Below are positions 43,345 to 51,522 of a stretch of DNA of 64,000 bases, one piece after another. The DNA comes from Chloroflexota bacterium (GTDB taxonomy: Bacteria; Chloroflexota; Dehalococcoidia; Lucifugimonadales; Lucifugimonadaceae): contig JABMNO010000032.1 in the NCBI GenBank assembly GCA_013204555.1, positions 1 through 64,000 on the forward strand, written 5' to 3'. Within the stretch, counting starts at the first letter, position 1; every line of letters starts with the position of its first letter. The notes under the pieces were generated by a model. The model saw nothing but the letters and a program-made list of their open reading frames with translations, did not search any database and was not told where the DNA came from. The position numbers and the translations under genes were made by a program.

Positions 43345-43370
43345 GTCCCCTCGCCAATAGGAGGGGACGA
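43345..43370. terminator. Hairpin between convergent infB and methyltransferase genes
   Basis: CGTCCCCTC (43345-43353) and GAGGGGACG (43362-43370) form a perfect 9-base GC-rich stem with an 8-base loop. There is no T run on either side, so if it terminates transcription it does so weakly or with a factor. Confidence 0.5.
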
Positions 43371-43379
43371 GGCGCCGTC

Positions 43380-44600
43380 TTAGCTGACGCTGAACGATAG
43401 AAGTCGGTATCCGTGGTGTTTGCGTCGAACTCCCACGGTGAGGCCGGATGTGTGTTTTACGGCCATTTCTAGCCTCGTGATGAAGGTTGACCCTCCAGCG
43501 AACACAGCCGTTCCTCCGGGCCTGAGCAATGACTTCGATCTGCTGGCGATAGACACGCAATCTGTTGCAGTCTCGTCGCCTCGCAGCCGTCCAAGCAGCA
43601 AGTCACAACTGGGTTCATCTGATTCTGAGAGTTCTGGCAAATGCTGCAAGCTGACACGATCTGGGTCATAGCCGTTTGCAGCGAGGTTGTGCATCGAATA
43701 CCTCAGAGCAAGCAAATCATGGCTGTGCAGGGTCAGGCTTCCCGGGGCCATCGCCAGCGTCGCTGCCACCGGGACGTGACCCTGCGCCGGTTCGTAGACG
43801 AATACATCTGGGCGGCCCCTGACTTCTGATTCAGCCAGCCAGCGGACGAGCAGCGCCGTGCCATGTCCCGGTATCTCGAAATCCTCAACTCCTCGAGCCG
43901 TTTGGAGCAAAACTCCCTCGGGTGCTCCATCAACGCCACTTTCACCTCGGTGATACATGTCCAGATCGGGAGCGATCGGTCCAACGTCAAACGGCGTAGC
44001 AGCGAATCCATAGTGGTAAGCGACGTAGTGCTGGTTGGCTTCCCGAACGGTGACTGAGATTGACTCATCAGCCGCGAGCAGATCATCAACGAACTCTGCC
44101 AGCGGCGAGACGACCACGCATGCGACGCTACCGTCCTCGGCCAGGTAGTTGCGTGAGTCAAGGATGACCGACTCGATGACGTCCGGTCCGGCTTTGCCAG
44201 GGATGTTAGATACGATCACGTCAAACCCACCCTCAGGTACGTCTGAGTATCCAAGGCTCCCGTAAGTCTCGACCTTATCGGATACGGCATTTAGCTCGGC
44301 GTTACGGCGTGAGTAGTCCACTGCCAGCGCGTCACGATCCACCATGTGAGCACCATCGGCTAGACCGGATGCGACCATCGCGATTCCCAGGGGTCCATAA
44401 CCGCAGCCCACGTCTAAAATTTTCCGTGGCGCCGGATTGAACTGGGCGGCGATAGTCCTTAAAAGGAACCTGGTTCCCGCATCTACCTTGAAGCTACTGA
44501 ATAGCCGCTGAGTTATAGCGAACTCAAGATTCGACTTGCCGAACCTGAGTGGAATTGTATTGAGTACTGCTGAGCGGCTGACCCGCGAGGTTTTTGCCAC
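43380..44600 (-). CDS. RsmC/RlmG-like methyltransferase with catalytic domain first
   Basis: A 406-residue class I SAM methyltransferase of the small-domain type. The N-terminal half has an intact site: RKILDVGCGYGPLGIAMVAS (GCGYG at about 65-69), HMVDRDALAVDYSRRNAELN, and the catalytic tetrapeptide region VIVSNIPGKAG, where NIPG stands in place of NPPF. The C-terminal half (about 215-406) also has a Rossmann-like pattern, but the glycine motif is lost (VFVYEPAQGHVPVAATLAM, then LALRYSMHNLAANG). RsmC and RlmG of E. coli have a degenerate domain first and an active one second; here the order looks reversed. The likely target is guanine in rRNA, but this is inference. It is downstream of the lipA-nfu pair. 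Confidence 0.75.
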   Translation of the reverse strand: MAKTSRVSRSAVLNTIPLRFGKSNLEFAITQRLFSSFKVDAGTRFLLRTIAAQFNPAPRKILDVGCGYGPLGIAMVASGLADGAHMVDRDALAVDYSRRNAELNAVSDKVETYGSLGYSDVPEGGFDVIVSNIPGKAGPDVIESVILDSRNYLAEDGSVACVVVSPLAEFVDDLLAADESISVTVREANQHYVAYHYGFAATPFDVGPIAPDLDMYHRGESGVDGAPEGVLLQTARGVEDFEIPGHGTALLVRWLAESEVRGRPDVFVYEPAQGHVPVAATLAMAPGSLTLHSHDLLALRYSMHNLAANGYDPDRVSLQHLPELSESDEPSCDLLLGRLRGDETATDCVSIASRSKSLLRPGGTAVFAGGSTFITRLEMAVKHTSGLTVGVRRKHHGYRLLSFSVS

Positions 44601-44614
44601 CGTTTATCTGGAAA

Positions 44615-44860
44615 TCAAGTGACGGTAACGTCAGTAATCTCGGGGGCATGGATCTTGAGGGAGGTCGAGAGGAATCGAACCACTGCCTCGTGAGTTGGCA
44701 CGCACTCCGGGCACTCCTCGTTCACGCCCGGCGTGTACTTCACCTCAAGGGATGGTGAGTCCAAGCGTACGAGTTCAAGTGTCCCGCCCTCTGAGGCGAC
44801 CATCGTCTCAATGTTGCGCAACACCATGTCAATCTTGGGATCGGAAACGCTTTCAACCAT
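44615..44860 (-). CDS. Nfu-type iron-sulfur scaffold (NifU C-terminal domain)
   Basis: An 81-residue single-domain protein matching the NifU C-terminal (Nfu) fold: IDMVLRNIETMVASEGGTLE, then the cluster-binding CxxC in NEECPECVPTHEAVVRFLS, ending TDVTVT. The usual preceding Gly (GxCxxC) is Glu here. Nfu proteins deliver 4Fe-4S clusters to client enzymes; a well-studied client is lipoyl synthase, whose auxiliary cluster is sacrificed on each turnover. The lipA gene is directly upstream on the same strand, 32 bases away, so the two are likely co-transcribed. Confidence 0.85.
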   Translation of the reverse strand: MVESVSDPKIDMVLRNIETMVASEGGTLELVRLDSPSLEVKYTPGVNEECPECVPTHEAVVRFLSTSLKIHAPEITDVTVT

Positions 44861-44892
44861 CTACTCTAATCTCCTGCACTTTTGATCCTGAA

Positions 44893-45780
44893 CTACCGCG
44901 CCGTCGCGAGTTCCCGCCCCTCGGCGGCTCGTTGCTGCTCTTCAGCGTGGTATGAACTTCTCACTAGAGGCCCGGCGGCCACATGCTTGAAGCCCATCCG
45001 CAATCCTTCTTCTTCTAACGCCTTGAACTCATCCGGATGGTAGTACCTGATAACAGGATGGTGGCGTTTAGTGGGGCGAAGATACTGGCCGATGGTCAAA
45101 AGTTCAACGTTTGCTTCCCTGAGATCGCCCATCGTCTGCAGCACCTCTGGCTTCGTCTCTCCCAGTCCTAGCATCATGCCTGACTTGGTAGACGACTCCG
45201 GTTGAATGACCTTTGCTCGCTGGAGTAACTCCAGGCTGAGATCGTAGTCTCCACGAGGCCGGACTTTTCTGAATATTCGACGTACTGCTTCTATGTTGTG
45301 GTTGAGGACGTCTGGGCGCTGTCCTAGAACAGTTCTCAAGGCCGCCTCATCACCGTTAAAGTCCGGTATTAACACCTCGACGTGGATTCCCGGAACATGC
45401 TCCCGAATTTGCTTTATTGTCATGGCGAAGATGCCTGAGCCACCGTCTTCAAGATCGTCACGGTCAACACTCGTCACGACGATGTACTTGAGGTCCATGT
45501 CCTGAACCGTTTTGGCAACGCGCATGGGCTCACCAAGATCAAGACCGAGCGGCTTACCCGTCTTCACGTTGCAGTAAGAGCAAGCTCGGGTGCAGGTATC
45601 CCCCAGAATCATAAATGTGGCTGTACCGCGCCCCCAACACTCGCCAATATTGGGACACGCCGCCTCTTCGCAGACCGTGTTGAGCTTGAAACTTCGCATC
45701 TGGTTCTTGACCCGAGCGTAGTTGTCGCCGCCCGGGAACTTGACCTTGAACCAGTCAGGAAGTCGTCGTTCTTGTTCCAA
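44893..45780 (-). CDS. lipA: Lipoyl synthase
   Basis: A radical-SAM enzyme inserting two sulfurs into protein-bound octanoyl groups. The auxiliary cluster motif is CEEAACPNIGEC (C-x4-C-x5-C), and the radical-SAM motif is CTRACSYC within GDTCTRACSYCNVKTGKP. Other landmarks are RDDLEDGGSGIFAMTIKQIR and GLGETKPEVLQTMGDLREAN. I choose TTG at 45780 (giving MEQERRLPDWFKVK, 295 residues), which is the normal LipA length. An ATG at 45954 would add 58 residues of no known fold and overlap the divergent gene. The octanoyltransferase lipB is not in the window. It lies upstream of nfu. Confidence 0.93.
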   Translation of the reverse strand: MEQERRLPDWFKVKFPGGDNYARVKNQMRSFKLNTVCEEAACPNIGECWGRGTATFMILGDTCTRACSYCNVKTGKPLGLDLGEPMRVAKTVQDMDLKYIVVTSVDRDDLEDGGSGIFAMTIKQIREHVPGIHVEVLIPDFNGDEAALRTVLGQRPDVLNHNIEAVRRIFRKVRPRGDYDLSLELLQRAKVIQPESSTKSGMMLGLGETKPEVLQTMGDLREANVELLTIGQYLRPTKRHHPVIRYYHPDEFKALEEEGLRMGFKHVAAGPLVRSSYHAEEQQRAAEGRELATAR

Positions 45781-45955
45781 TGAAATTGCTGGCCTTTTGA
45801 TGAGAGGCTGGAGTGGAGAGATCGCCCTATTGAAGGATAGCAGAGCAAACGCTGATTTCTGAGGCCTGATTTCCTCCCGTTTGACCTGGTCACCAATACA
45901 ATTGGAACTTCTATTTTTCGGTATACCCATTTCTCGCAACGCGACCCGGAGCAAA

Positions 45956-47203
45956 TTGAGCAGAAGACGCTACAAAAGCCGCAACCAGAAGTTCAAAGGC
46001 CCCTGGATTACTGACGAACTCGGAATTGATCGAGGCGATCGGATCCGGGTAGAACTTGGCGATCCCCATGAAACAGGTGAAACGAGTGCGACTTACGAGG
46101 GAATCAGCATCGAAGTCGCTGGTGGCGTTCCCGGCGAAACGGTAGAAGTTGAGATAACTCGCCGATATCCGAACTCACTGGCGGCAACGGTCGTTGGCAT
46201 CGATAACCCATCGACTGATCGAACAGATCCTTTGTGTCCTTACTACCTGTCATGTTCTGGCTGCCAGTGGCAGCACGTCACTTACGAGCGGCAACTTGAC
46301 CTGAAACGGGAACGCGTGGAACGGGCAATTCGGGCGTATCCAGAATTCGCGGACGTAAGCATCCTCCCTGCCCTGCCCTCACCAGAGAATTACGGTTACC
46401 GAAACCACGCCCGGTTTACCGTGCGCAAGAGTGGGGAGATCGGATACGTAAATCGGCATACCCGCCAGTGGTTACGAGTCGACCGTTGCCTGCTGATGGC
46501 TGAGCAGATCAACACCGCGCTTGGCAAGATGCAAGACCATGTTCGCGGCATGTCCCAGATGTCCATCCGGGTTGGTGTTAACACCGGCGATATGCTGATT
46601 CAGCCAAAGCTGCCAAACGCCGCCATTGATTTGAAATCTGGTGGGCGGGACTACACAGAAAAACTGAATGGACGGCCGTATCGGGTGGCTGGATCTTCCT
46701 TCTTCCAGGTCAACACCGCGCAGGCAGAGAATCTGGGTGCGATCCTTGCTGAACGACTGCAGTTGTCAGACAAAGACACGCTCATCGACGCCTACGCTGG
46801 GGTAGGCACGTTCGCCATCATGCTGGCGTCTTACGTCAGAAAGGTCATCGTCATTGAGGAGTCCAACTCGGCGGTTGAAGACGCTACGCACAACGCCCAT
46901 GACATCCCTAATATCGAATTTATTGAAGCGAAAACAGAGGAAGCCATGCCGGGGTTGAGCGGAGAGGTCGATGTGTTGATTCTCGACCCACCTCGCCGTG
47001 GCTGCCATCCTGAAGCGATTGAGGCCACAAAACAGCTGGCACCCGGAAAGATCGCAATGGTCTCATGCGATCCTCAGACGATGGCCCGTGATCTTGCGTC
47101 GCTATGCGCCGACTCGTCGTTCATACTTGAAGAAGTACAACCCGTGGACCTGTTCCCGCAGACACACCACGTGGAGTGCATTGCCATCCTGAAGAAGGCG
47201 TAG
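45956..47203 (+). CDS. RlmD/TrmA-type 23S rRNA (uracil-5-)-methyltransferase
   Basis: An RNA uracil C5-methyltransferase of 415 residues. The TRAM domain is at the N-terminus (GISIEVAGGVPGETVEVEIT). The 4Fe-4S Cys group begins DPLCPYYLSCSGCQWQHVTY, and the SAM site is LIDAYAGVGTFAIMLASYVR. LILDPPRRGCHPEAIEAT follows, with the nucleophile Cys in IAMVSCDPQTMARDL. I choose TTG 45956, because CGGAG lies about five bases upstream; a TTG at 45881 extends into the lipA side without a recognisable fold. Target specificity (U747 or U1939-type sites, or tRNA) cannot be set by eye. It is divergent from lipA and is followed after 7 bases by maf. Confidence 0.9.
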   Translation: MSRRRYKSRNQKFKGPWITDELGIDRGDRIRVELGDPHETGETSATYEGISIEVAGGVPGETVEVEITRRYPNSLAATVVGIDNPSTDRTDPLCPYYLSCSGCQWQHVTYERQLDLKRERVERAIRAYPEFADVSILPALPSPENYGYRNHARFTVRKSGEIGYVNRHTRQWLRVDRCLLMAEQINTALGKMQDHVRGMSQMSIRVGVNTGDMLIQPKLPNAAIDLKSGGRDYTEKLNGRPYRVAGSSFFQVNTAQAENLGAILAERLQLSDKDTLIDAYAGVGTFAIMLASYVRKVIVIEESNSAVEDATHNAHDIPNIEFIEAKTEEAMPGLSGEVDVLILDPPRRGCHPEAIEATKQLAPGKIAMVSCDPQTMARDLASLCADSSFILEEVQPVDLFPQTHHVECIAILKKA

Positions 47204-47210
47204 CCGTTAG

Positions 47211-47861
47211 TTGCAGGTCTCAAACATAACTCTGTCATCCACCAATCTGATACTGGCTTCTGGTTCACCGCGCCGAGAGGAAATCTTGAATTCCGCTGGC
47301 TTCAAATTCACCGTTCAGGCATCTTCAATAGATGAGGACTTGATGGACGACGGAATTGAGGTGGCCGAAGTCGCAGTTTCACTTGCGACCGCCAAGGCAT
47401 CTGCTATCGCACGACAATCGCGATCCACTGTGGTCATTGGCGCGGATACGATCGTGGCGATGAGTGGCAAGCAGTATGGCAAACCCTCTGACGCCGACGA
47501 CGCACGTCTCATGCTTGAAGAGTTACGGGGGAAGAGCCACGCAGTCATCACCGGAGTGGCGATCGTTGCTGGCGAAAACATCATATCGGGCCACCGATCC
47601 ACTCTCGTGAATATGCGAGACTACGATGTGTCTGAAATCACGAATTACATCACAAGCGGGAGTCCATTGGACAAAGCTGGATCATATGGAATCCAGGATG
47701 AATCGTTTATGCCAGCAGCTTCAATCGAAGGCTGCTATCTGAACGTTGTCGGATTGCCTCTGTGCCTTACCGGCGAACTCATGGTCAGCGTAGGCCTAAT
47801 TACGGGTGCGGATAGCCCTGCATGCCCCAACCACGACGGCATCCCGGGACTTACACCATGA
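47211..47861 (+). CDS. maf: Maf nucleoside triphosphate pyrophosphatase
   Basis: A house-cleaning pyrophosphatase of 216 residues for non-canonical or excess nucleotides (dTTP/UTP or modified pyrimidines, depending on subfamily). Motifs: LILASGSPRREEILNSAGF, VVIGADTIVAMSGKQYGKP and the C-terminal GSPLDKAGSYGIQD. The start is TTG at 47211, seven bases after the methyltransferase stop. Its last codons overlap the next gene by four bases (ATGA), so tat expression is probably coupled to it. Confidence 0.92.
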   Translation: MQVSNITLSSTNLILASGSPRREEILNSAGFKFTVQASSIDEDLMDDGIEVAEVAVSLATAKASAIARQSRSTVVIGADTIVAMSGKQYGKPSDADDARLMLEELRGKSHAVITGVAIVAGENIISGHRSTLVNMRDYDVSEITNYITSGSPLDKAGSYGIQDESFMPAASIEGCYLNVVGLPLCLTGELMVSVGLITGADSPACPNHDGIPGLTP

Positions 47862-48220
47862 ACTTGATGGGTATTGGCCCGATGGAACTGTTTGTGGTCG
47901 CTATTCTGGCGTTCTTCCTTCTTGGGCCCAAAAAGATGGCTGAAGCCGGAAAGACTTTCGGGAAGGTGCTCCGAGAGTTACGGGAACAGCGGGATGAGTT
48001 TACGTCCCTGCTGATGGAAAGTACCGATATATCAGACCCTGACGACAAGCCCAAAAAGCGCGCTGTTCCACCGCCAGTCAATATACCGGCGCCAGTCGGG
48101 GCCGTTTCTCAATCCGGTGATCCCGGTGACGGTTCTGAGCCAGCGATTGACGATGTCCTAGAAACGCCTGAGCCCCAGGATGACACGCCCGACGATAAGT
48201 CCGGAACAGAGGGAACGTAG
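47858..48220 (+). CDS. tatB: Twin-arginine translocase subunit, TatB-like
   Basis: A 120-residue TatA/B-family protein: the membrane helix MGIGPMELFVVAILAFFLLG, then the hinge GPKKMAE and an amphipathic helix AGKTFGKVLRELREQRDEF, followed by a Pro/Asp-rich tail. The LGPKK hinge and the Glu in the membrane helix resemble TatB more than TatA, and a clear TatA is encoded nearby at 49041-49223. I start at ATG 47858, which overlaps the maf stop. Three bases separate it from tatC. Confidence 0.85.
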   Translation: MNLMGIGPMELFVVAILAFFLLGPKKMAEAGKTFGKVLRELREQRDEFTSLLMESTDISDPDDKPKKRAVPPPVNIPAPVGAVSQSGDPGDGSEPAIDDVLETPEPQDDTPDDKSGTEGT

Positions 48221-48222
48221 AA

Positions 48223-48984
48223 GTGGCGTCTCCGAGGGAAATGCCTTTCCTCTCCCACATCAATGAACTAAAGCGGCGCCTCATGTGGTCGGCGCTCTTT
48301 TTCATTGTCACGGTAGGAACATCCCTTGCGTTTCACCGAAACATAATCAGGTTCCTCGTAGAGCCGGCGGAAGATCTAAACGCGTTCACTGGCGGCGCTC
48401 TCATATTCACCGACCTGACTGAGTTCTGGGGCGCTGCCGTGAAGATTTCTGTCCTCACAGGCGCCCTCGTCACGATGCCATTCCTGACTCTCCAGATCAG
48501 CCTGTTCCTTGGGCCTGGATTGAGCAGCAATGAGCGCAAGTGGCTCTATCTGCTTATGCCATTTGCACTGATCTCATTCGGGGCAGGCGTCGCCTTCGGC
48601 TACTACGTACTCATCCCACCGGCGATAAACTTCCTGCTTAACTTTGCTGGAGATGTCGCCACACCGCTGATTCGAATCGGTTCGTATCTGAACCTGGTAA
48701 CAATGTTGCTGTTCTGGATGGGTCTATCGTTTGAACTACCGGTGGTGATGTTCTTCCTGGCAAAGATCCACGTGGTGACGCCTCAGTTCTTTGGAAGCAA
48801 ACGGAAATACGCCGTAGTCGGAGCTTTCGTTGTTGGAGCGATGATCACCCCGACATTCGACCCATTCAACCAGTCACTTGTCGCTGGTCCAATAATTGTT
48901 CTTTACGAGATTGGCTACTGGCTGGCGAGGCTTGGCGCCAGACGAGATAAGTCCGAATCGACCGAAGCATCCAGTTCGGCGTAA
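48223..48984 (+). CDS. tatC: Sec-independent protein translocase TatC
   Basis: A six-span membrane protein of 253 residues, the receptor for twin-arginine signal peptides. The N-terminal signature EMPFLSHINELKRRLMWSAL is the family's FxxHxxELRxR motif, and the periplasmic loop includes FEKP-type residues replaced by the local ITPTFDPFNQSLVAGPIIVL near the last helices. The start is GTG at 48223. It ends the plus-strand rlmD-maf-tatB-tatC unit; tatA lies convergent after a terminator. Confidence 0.94.
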   Translation: MASPREMPFLSHINELKRRLMWSALFFIVTVGTSLAFHRNIIRFLVEPAEDLNAFTGGALIFTDLTEFWGAAVKISVLTGALVTMPFLTLQISLFLGPGLSSNERKWLYLLMPFALISFGAGVAFGYYVLIPPAINFLLNFAGDVATPLIRIGSYLNLVTMLLFWMGLSFELPVVMFFLAKIHVVTPQFFGSKRKYAVVGAFVVGAMITPTFDPFNQSLVAGPIIVLYEIGYWLARLGARRDKSESTEASSSA

Positions 48985-48992
48985 CTTGCGCC

Positions 48993-49021
48993 AAAAAAAA
49001 AGCCCGAGAGATCCCGGGCTT
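48993..49021 (-). terminator. Intrinsic terminator for tatA (minus strand)
   Basis: AAGCCCG (49000-49006) and CGGGCTT (49015-49021) form the stem. The A-run at 48993-49001 reads as a U-run after the hairpin on the minus strand, so it terminates transcripts coming from tatA. A plus-strand T run is missing. Confidence 0.8.
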
Positions 49022-49040
49022 ACATTTTGAGCAGAATTAT

Positions 49041-49223
49041 CTAGGTCTTGGACTCAGTTGTCTCATCGTCCGAGTCATCTGATCCATCACCCTTTAGTTG
49101 AGATCGAAACTCTCTCAACCCTTTGCCGATGCCGCCGCCGACTTCCGGCAGCCGACCGACTCCGAAGATGACCAGAATGATCACTAGAATTATGACGATT
49201 TCAAGTGGGCCAATGCGTGGCAC
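49041..49223 (-). CDS. tatA: Twin-arginine translocase subunit TatA
   Basis: A 60-residue TatA: the membrane helix [20 protein letters not shown], the canonical FG hinge followed by [20 protein letters not shown], and a short acidic tail. It forms the size-variable pore that works with TatB and TatC. It is convergent with tatC and has its own terminator, so pore and receptor subunits are under separate promoters here. Confidence 0.93.
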   Translation of the reverse strand: MPRIGPLEIVIILVIILVIFGVGRLPEVGGGIGKGLREFRSQLKGDGSDDSDDETTESKT

Positions 49224-49379
49224 AGGCGTCGCTCCTATTCAATCGCGTGTTCCGTACGAAGTTGTATTAGAGACACGCCGAACACTGCAATGTTCGCACT
49301 GACATATCGCCCAGTCAACGACTTGCGTCCCAACTCACAGTAATCTCACGGAGTCCATGGCGCTCGTCATTGATCAAAA

Positions 49380-50021
49380 CTACTTCAGATATCGCCAGAC
49401 AGCCACGACTTTCCCAATGACTTCAACGTCATCCGCAGATACGCGAATTGGCTCCATGGTGCTATTGGCTGGTTGCAGACGAACGGTTGGACCCTCAGCG
49501 TAGAACTTCTTGAGGGTGGTCTCCTCATCTCTCTTCAAGCGAACTGCTGCCATCTCGCCATCCGCAACGGTGCTCACGCTCTCCATCACAACCAGATCGC
49601 CGTCATCAATCAGGGCGTCAATCATGGAGTGCCCCTTCACCTGCAGCGCGTAGAGCCTGCTCCCGTCACCAACCATACTCTGCGGCATTTCGATGTACTC
49701 GTCGGCCTCTGTGGGCAACGGGGCATCCGCAGCGGGCAGAGATATTGGTGACCCGGCAGCAATCGCTCCAAGAAGCGGCACGGAAACGTTCTCTGACTCC
49801 GACTGCTTCCGATTCAGCAGTTCAAGTCCACGAGAGACATCTGCGTGGCGACGCAGAAAGCCTTTTTCTCGAAGAGAATTCAGGTTGTAGTCGACAACCG
49901 ATGTGGAGCTAATTCCACAACCGTTTTGAATATCACGGACGGTGGGCGGATACCCATTATCATCGAGAAAATTGGAGATGAACTCCAGCATCTTTCGTTG
50001 ACGGTCAGACAGATCTGCCAC
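49380..50021 (-). CDS. lexA: LexA repressor
   Basis: The SOS repressor, 213 residues. The N-terminal winged helix-turn-helix reads LSDRQRKMLEFISNFLDDNG then PPTVRDIQNGCGISSTSVVD. The autocleavage site is Ala89-Gly90 in LLGAIAAGSPIS. The Ser-Lys dyad is Ser132 (VKGHSMIDALIDDGD) and Lys163 (AAVRLKRDEETTLKKF). RecA-stimulated self-cleavage would release the SOS genes. An imperfect inverted site GAACATTAGTGC (minus strand, 50110-50121) lies about 90 bases upstream and may be its operator. Confidence 0.95.
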   Translation of the reverse strand: MADLSDRQRKMLEFISNFLDDNGYPPTVRDIQNGCGISSTSVVDYNLNSLREKGFLRRHADVSRGLELLNRKQSESENVSVPLLGAIAAGSPISLPAADAPLPTEADEYIEMPQSMVGDGSRLYALQVKGHSMIDALIDDGDLVVMESVSTVADGEMAAVRLKRDEETTLKKFYAEGPTVRLQPANSTMEPIRVSADDVEVIGKVVAVWRYLK

Positions 50022-50187
50022 CGGTCTCTCTCCCTGCCGGCCTTGCCGACGCTCGGTTGCGAAATGGTGGTGAACCGACCTAAATTCACTCAGAGTAGTT
50101 CACCTATCCGCACTAATGTTCTCATTCAACTTATGCGGACACGCCTCAGGTGTCAATCATGCCGTGACACTGAGACCGACCGAGTAC

Positions 50188-51054
50188 TTACAAGCCTTCG
50201 CACCCCGGAGGATAGGAGGCAGAGCTGACTGCCTCACCAGACGTATTCAAAAGTGTTGCCTCATCCGGTTCGCTATTGGACCAGATCGCCGCTCCTGAAC
50301 CAAAGGACAGTCCACCAGACTCGGGATGGAGTTGGTTCGTGTACACGCGGACGGTTTCCCCGGATGCGAGAGTGATCGCAGGGAACGCGAAAGACGGTCT
50401 GCCATCAGCGCTATCTATGAGTGTCCACCCGCTCAGATCAGTTGACGCGGATCCTGAGTTGATTATCTCAACGTACTCATCAGACTCCGACCGTGGCACC
50501 TCCCCATCAAAGAATACGCACGCGATCTCAATCCTGGGACCAGCTGTTGCGGGAATGCGGGTTGGGGTGAGTGTCGGAGCCGCTGTGCTCACCTGTGTTG
50601 GAGTCGGGAGAGGTGGCGAGGCGGTCGGCGTGGGGCCGAGAGATGGCGTTGCCGTGGGCGTATAGATAGCGTTATCAGACGGGATCGGCGTGACAGGAAT
50701 TACCGTGATTACCACGGTTGCAGAGGGAGATGGACTCATCCGACCCGCTGAAGTTGGCTCTATCGTTGATGGAATCGGTAGGGGAAGTGTTCGTAGCGGA
50801 GTGGCTGCAGCGATCGTCGTTGGCACGGGAGAAGACCCCGTAGTGGACTCTCTCCCAACGTGCAGGTCTGATTCAACCGTGGCAGTCGCTGGTGAAATCT
50901 GAGCTAAATCGAACCCCGAATCAACTGTTGCCAGTTCCTCTTCTGCAGGTGAACCGCATGCAAAGACGAGCAGACAACAGGCAATGAGACTGATGCCCAC
51001 CGGCCTTCCAATGCGTCGCCAAACGCTGTGATGTAACACTACTGATGATTCCAA
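50188..51054 (-). CDS. Lipoprotein with lamin-tail (LTD) domain
   Basis: A 288-residue predicted lipoprotein: N-terminal basic region, hydrophobic helix and lipobox LVFACGSP with Cys33. A Pro/Thr/Ser-rich linker (about 60-165) leads to a C-terminal lamin-tail domain: ESDEYVEIINSGSASTDLSG then WTLIDSADGRPSFAFP and GETVRVYTNQ. Bacterial LTD domains are beta-sandwiches on secreted proteins, often nucleases or surface proteins; no nuclease domain is present. It should sit outside the cytoplasmic membrane. It begins after the rpsT terminator, reads on the same strand, and may have its own promoter. Confidence 0.85.
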   Translation of the reverse strand: MESSVVLHHSVWRRIGRPVGISLIACCLLVFACGSPAEEELATVDSGFDLAQISPATATVESDLHVGRESTTGSSPVPTTIAAATPLRTLPLPIPSTIEPTSAGRMSPSPSATVVITVIPVTPIPSDNAIYTPTATPSLGPTPTASPPLPTPTQVSTAAPTLTPTRIPATAGPRIEIACVFFDGEVPRSESDEYVEIINSGSASTDLSGWTLIDSADGRPSFAFPAITLASGETVRVYTNQLHPESGGLSFGSGAAIWSNSEPDEATLLNTSGEAVSSASYPPGCEGL

Positions 51055-51141
51055 AGTACGCGAATTATCTACGTATGTGAACGAGTTGCGGTATTCAACT
51101 CATCGCAGATTACGAGATTGTTGTGAATTCCCGCTAACTAA

Positions 51142-51165
51142 AAATCCCGCCTGAAGGCGGGATTT
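51142..51165 (-). terminator. Intrinsic terminator after rpsT
   Basis: AAATCCCGCC/GGCGGGATTT with a TGAA loop. Read on the minus strand the stem is followed by a T-rich TTTTTAG, so it ends the rpsT transcript. Confidence 0.88.
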
Positions 51166-51191
51166 GTGCGAAGTGAACCGGACGGCAAGTC

Positions 51192-51452
51192 CTATTCAGC
51201 CAGCGCCTTTGATTGGGCCTTCACCAGCCTCGAAATCCGGCGTGAAGCGTTGTTCTTGTGAAGCACGCCTTTGCCCACCGCTTTGGCCAGCGCCTTGACC
51301 GCCTCGTCTACGGAGGTCTTTGCCTCATCCGAACTTGCATCCTCAACGATCGCCGCGCGAGCTGTGACTACGCGAGTTCGTGCAATGGTGCGGTGTGGCT
51401 TGTTGACCAAGGTCTTGTGTTCTCGGACTCTTCTGCTTTTCTTACTTGGCAT
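51192..51452 (-). CDS. rpsT: 30S ribosomal protein S20
   Basis: A basic helical protein of 86 residues, normal for S20: SKKSRRVREHKTLVNKPHRT at the N-terminus, TARAAIVEDASSDEAKTSVD in the middle and the conserved end KGVLHKNNASRRISRLVKAQ. It binds 16S rRNA early in small-subunit assembly. It lies 70 bases downstream of rel on the same strand and has its own terminator. Confidence 0.95.
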   Translation of the reverse strand: MPSKKSRRVREHKTLVNKPHRTIARTRVVTARAAIVEDASSDEAKTSVDEAVKALAKAVGKGVLHKNNASRRISRLVKAQSKALAE

Positions 51453-51522
51453 ATCGTCTCAGCCGAAACTCTTTCATCAAAATTCGACGCCACTCGAAGC
51501 TATGCTTCAAATGACGCCCCTA

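Noticed and set aside
44615-44860. NifU-like protein as a sign of nitrogen fixation
   Set aside because: Only the Nfu C-terminal domain is present, next to lipA, with no nif genes; general Fe-S delivery explains it.
45881-45954. Overlapping N-termini of lipA and the RNA methyltransferase
   Set aside because: The longest frames overlap, but better starts (TTG 45780 for lipA; TTG 45956 with CGGAG for the methyltransferase) give normal lengths and leave a free divergent promoter region.
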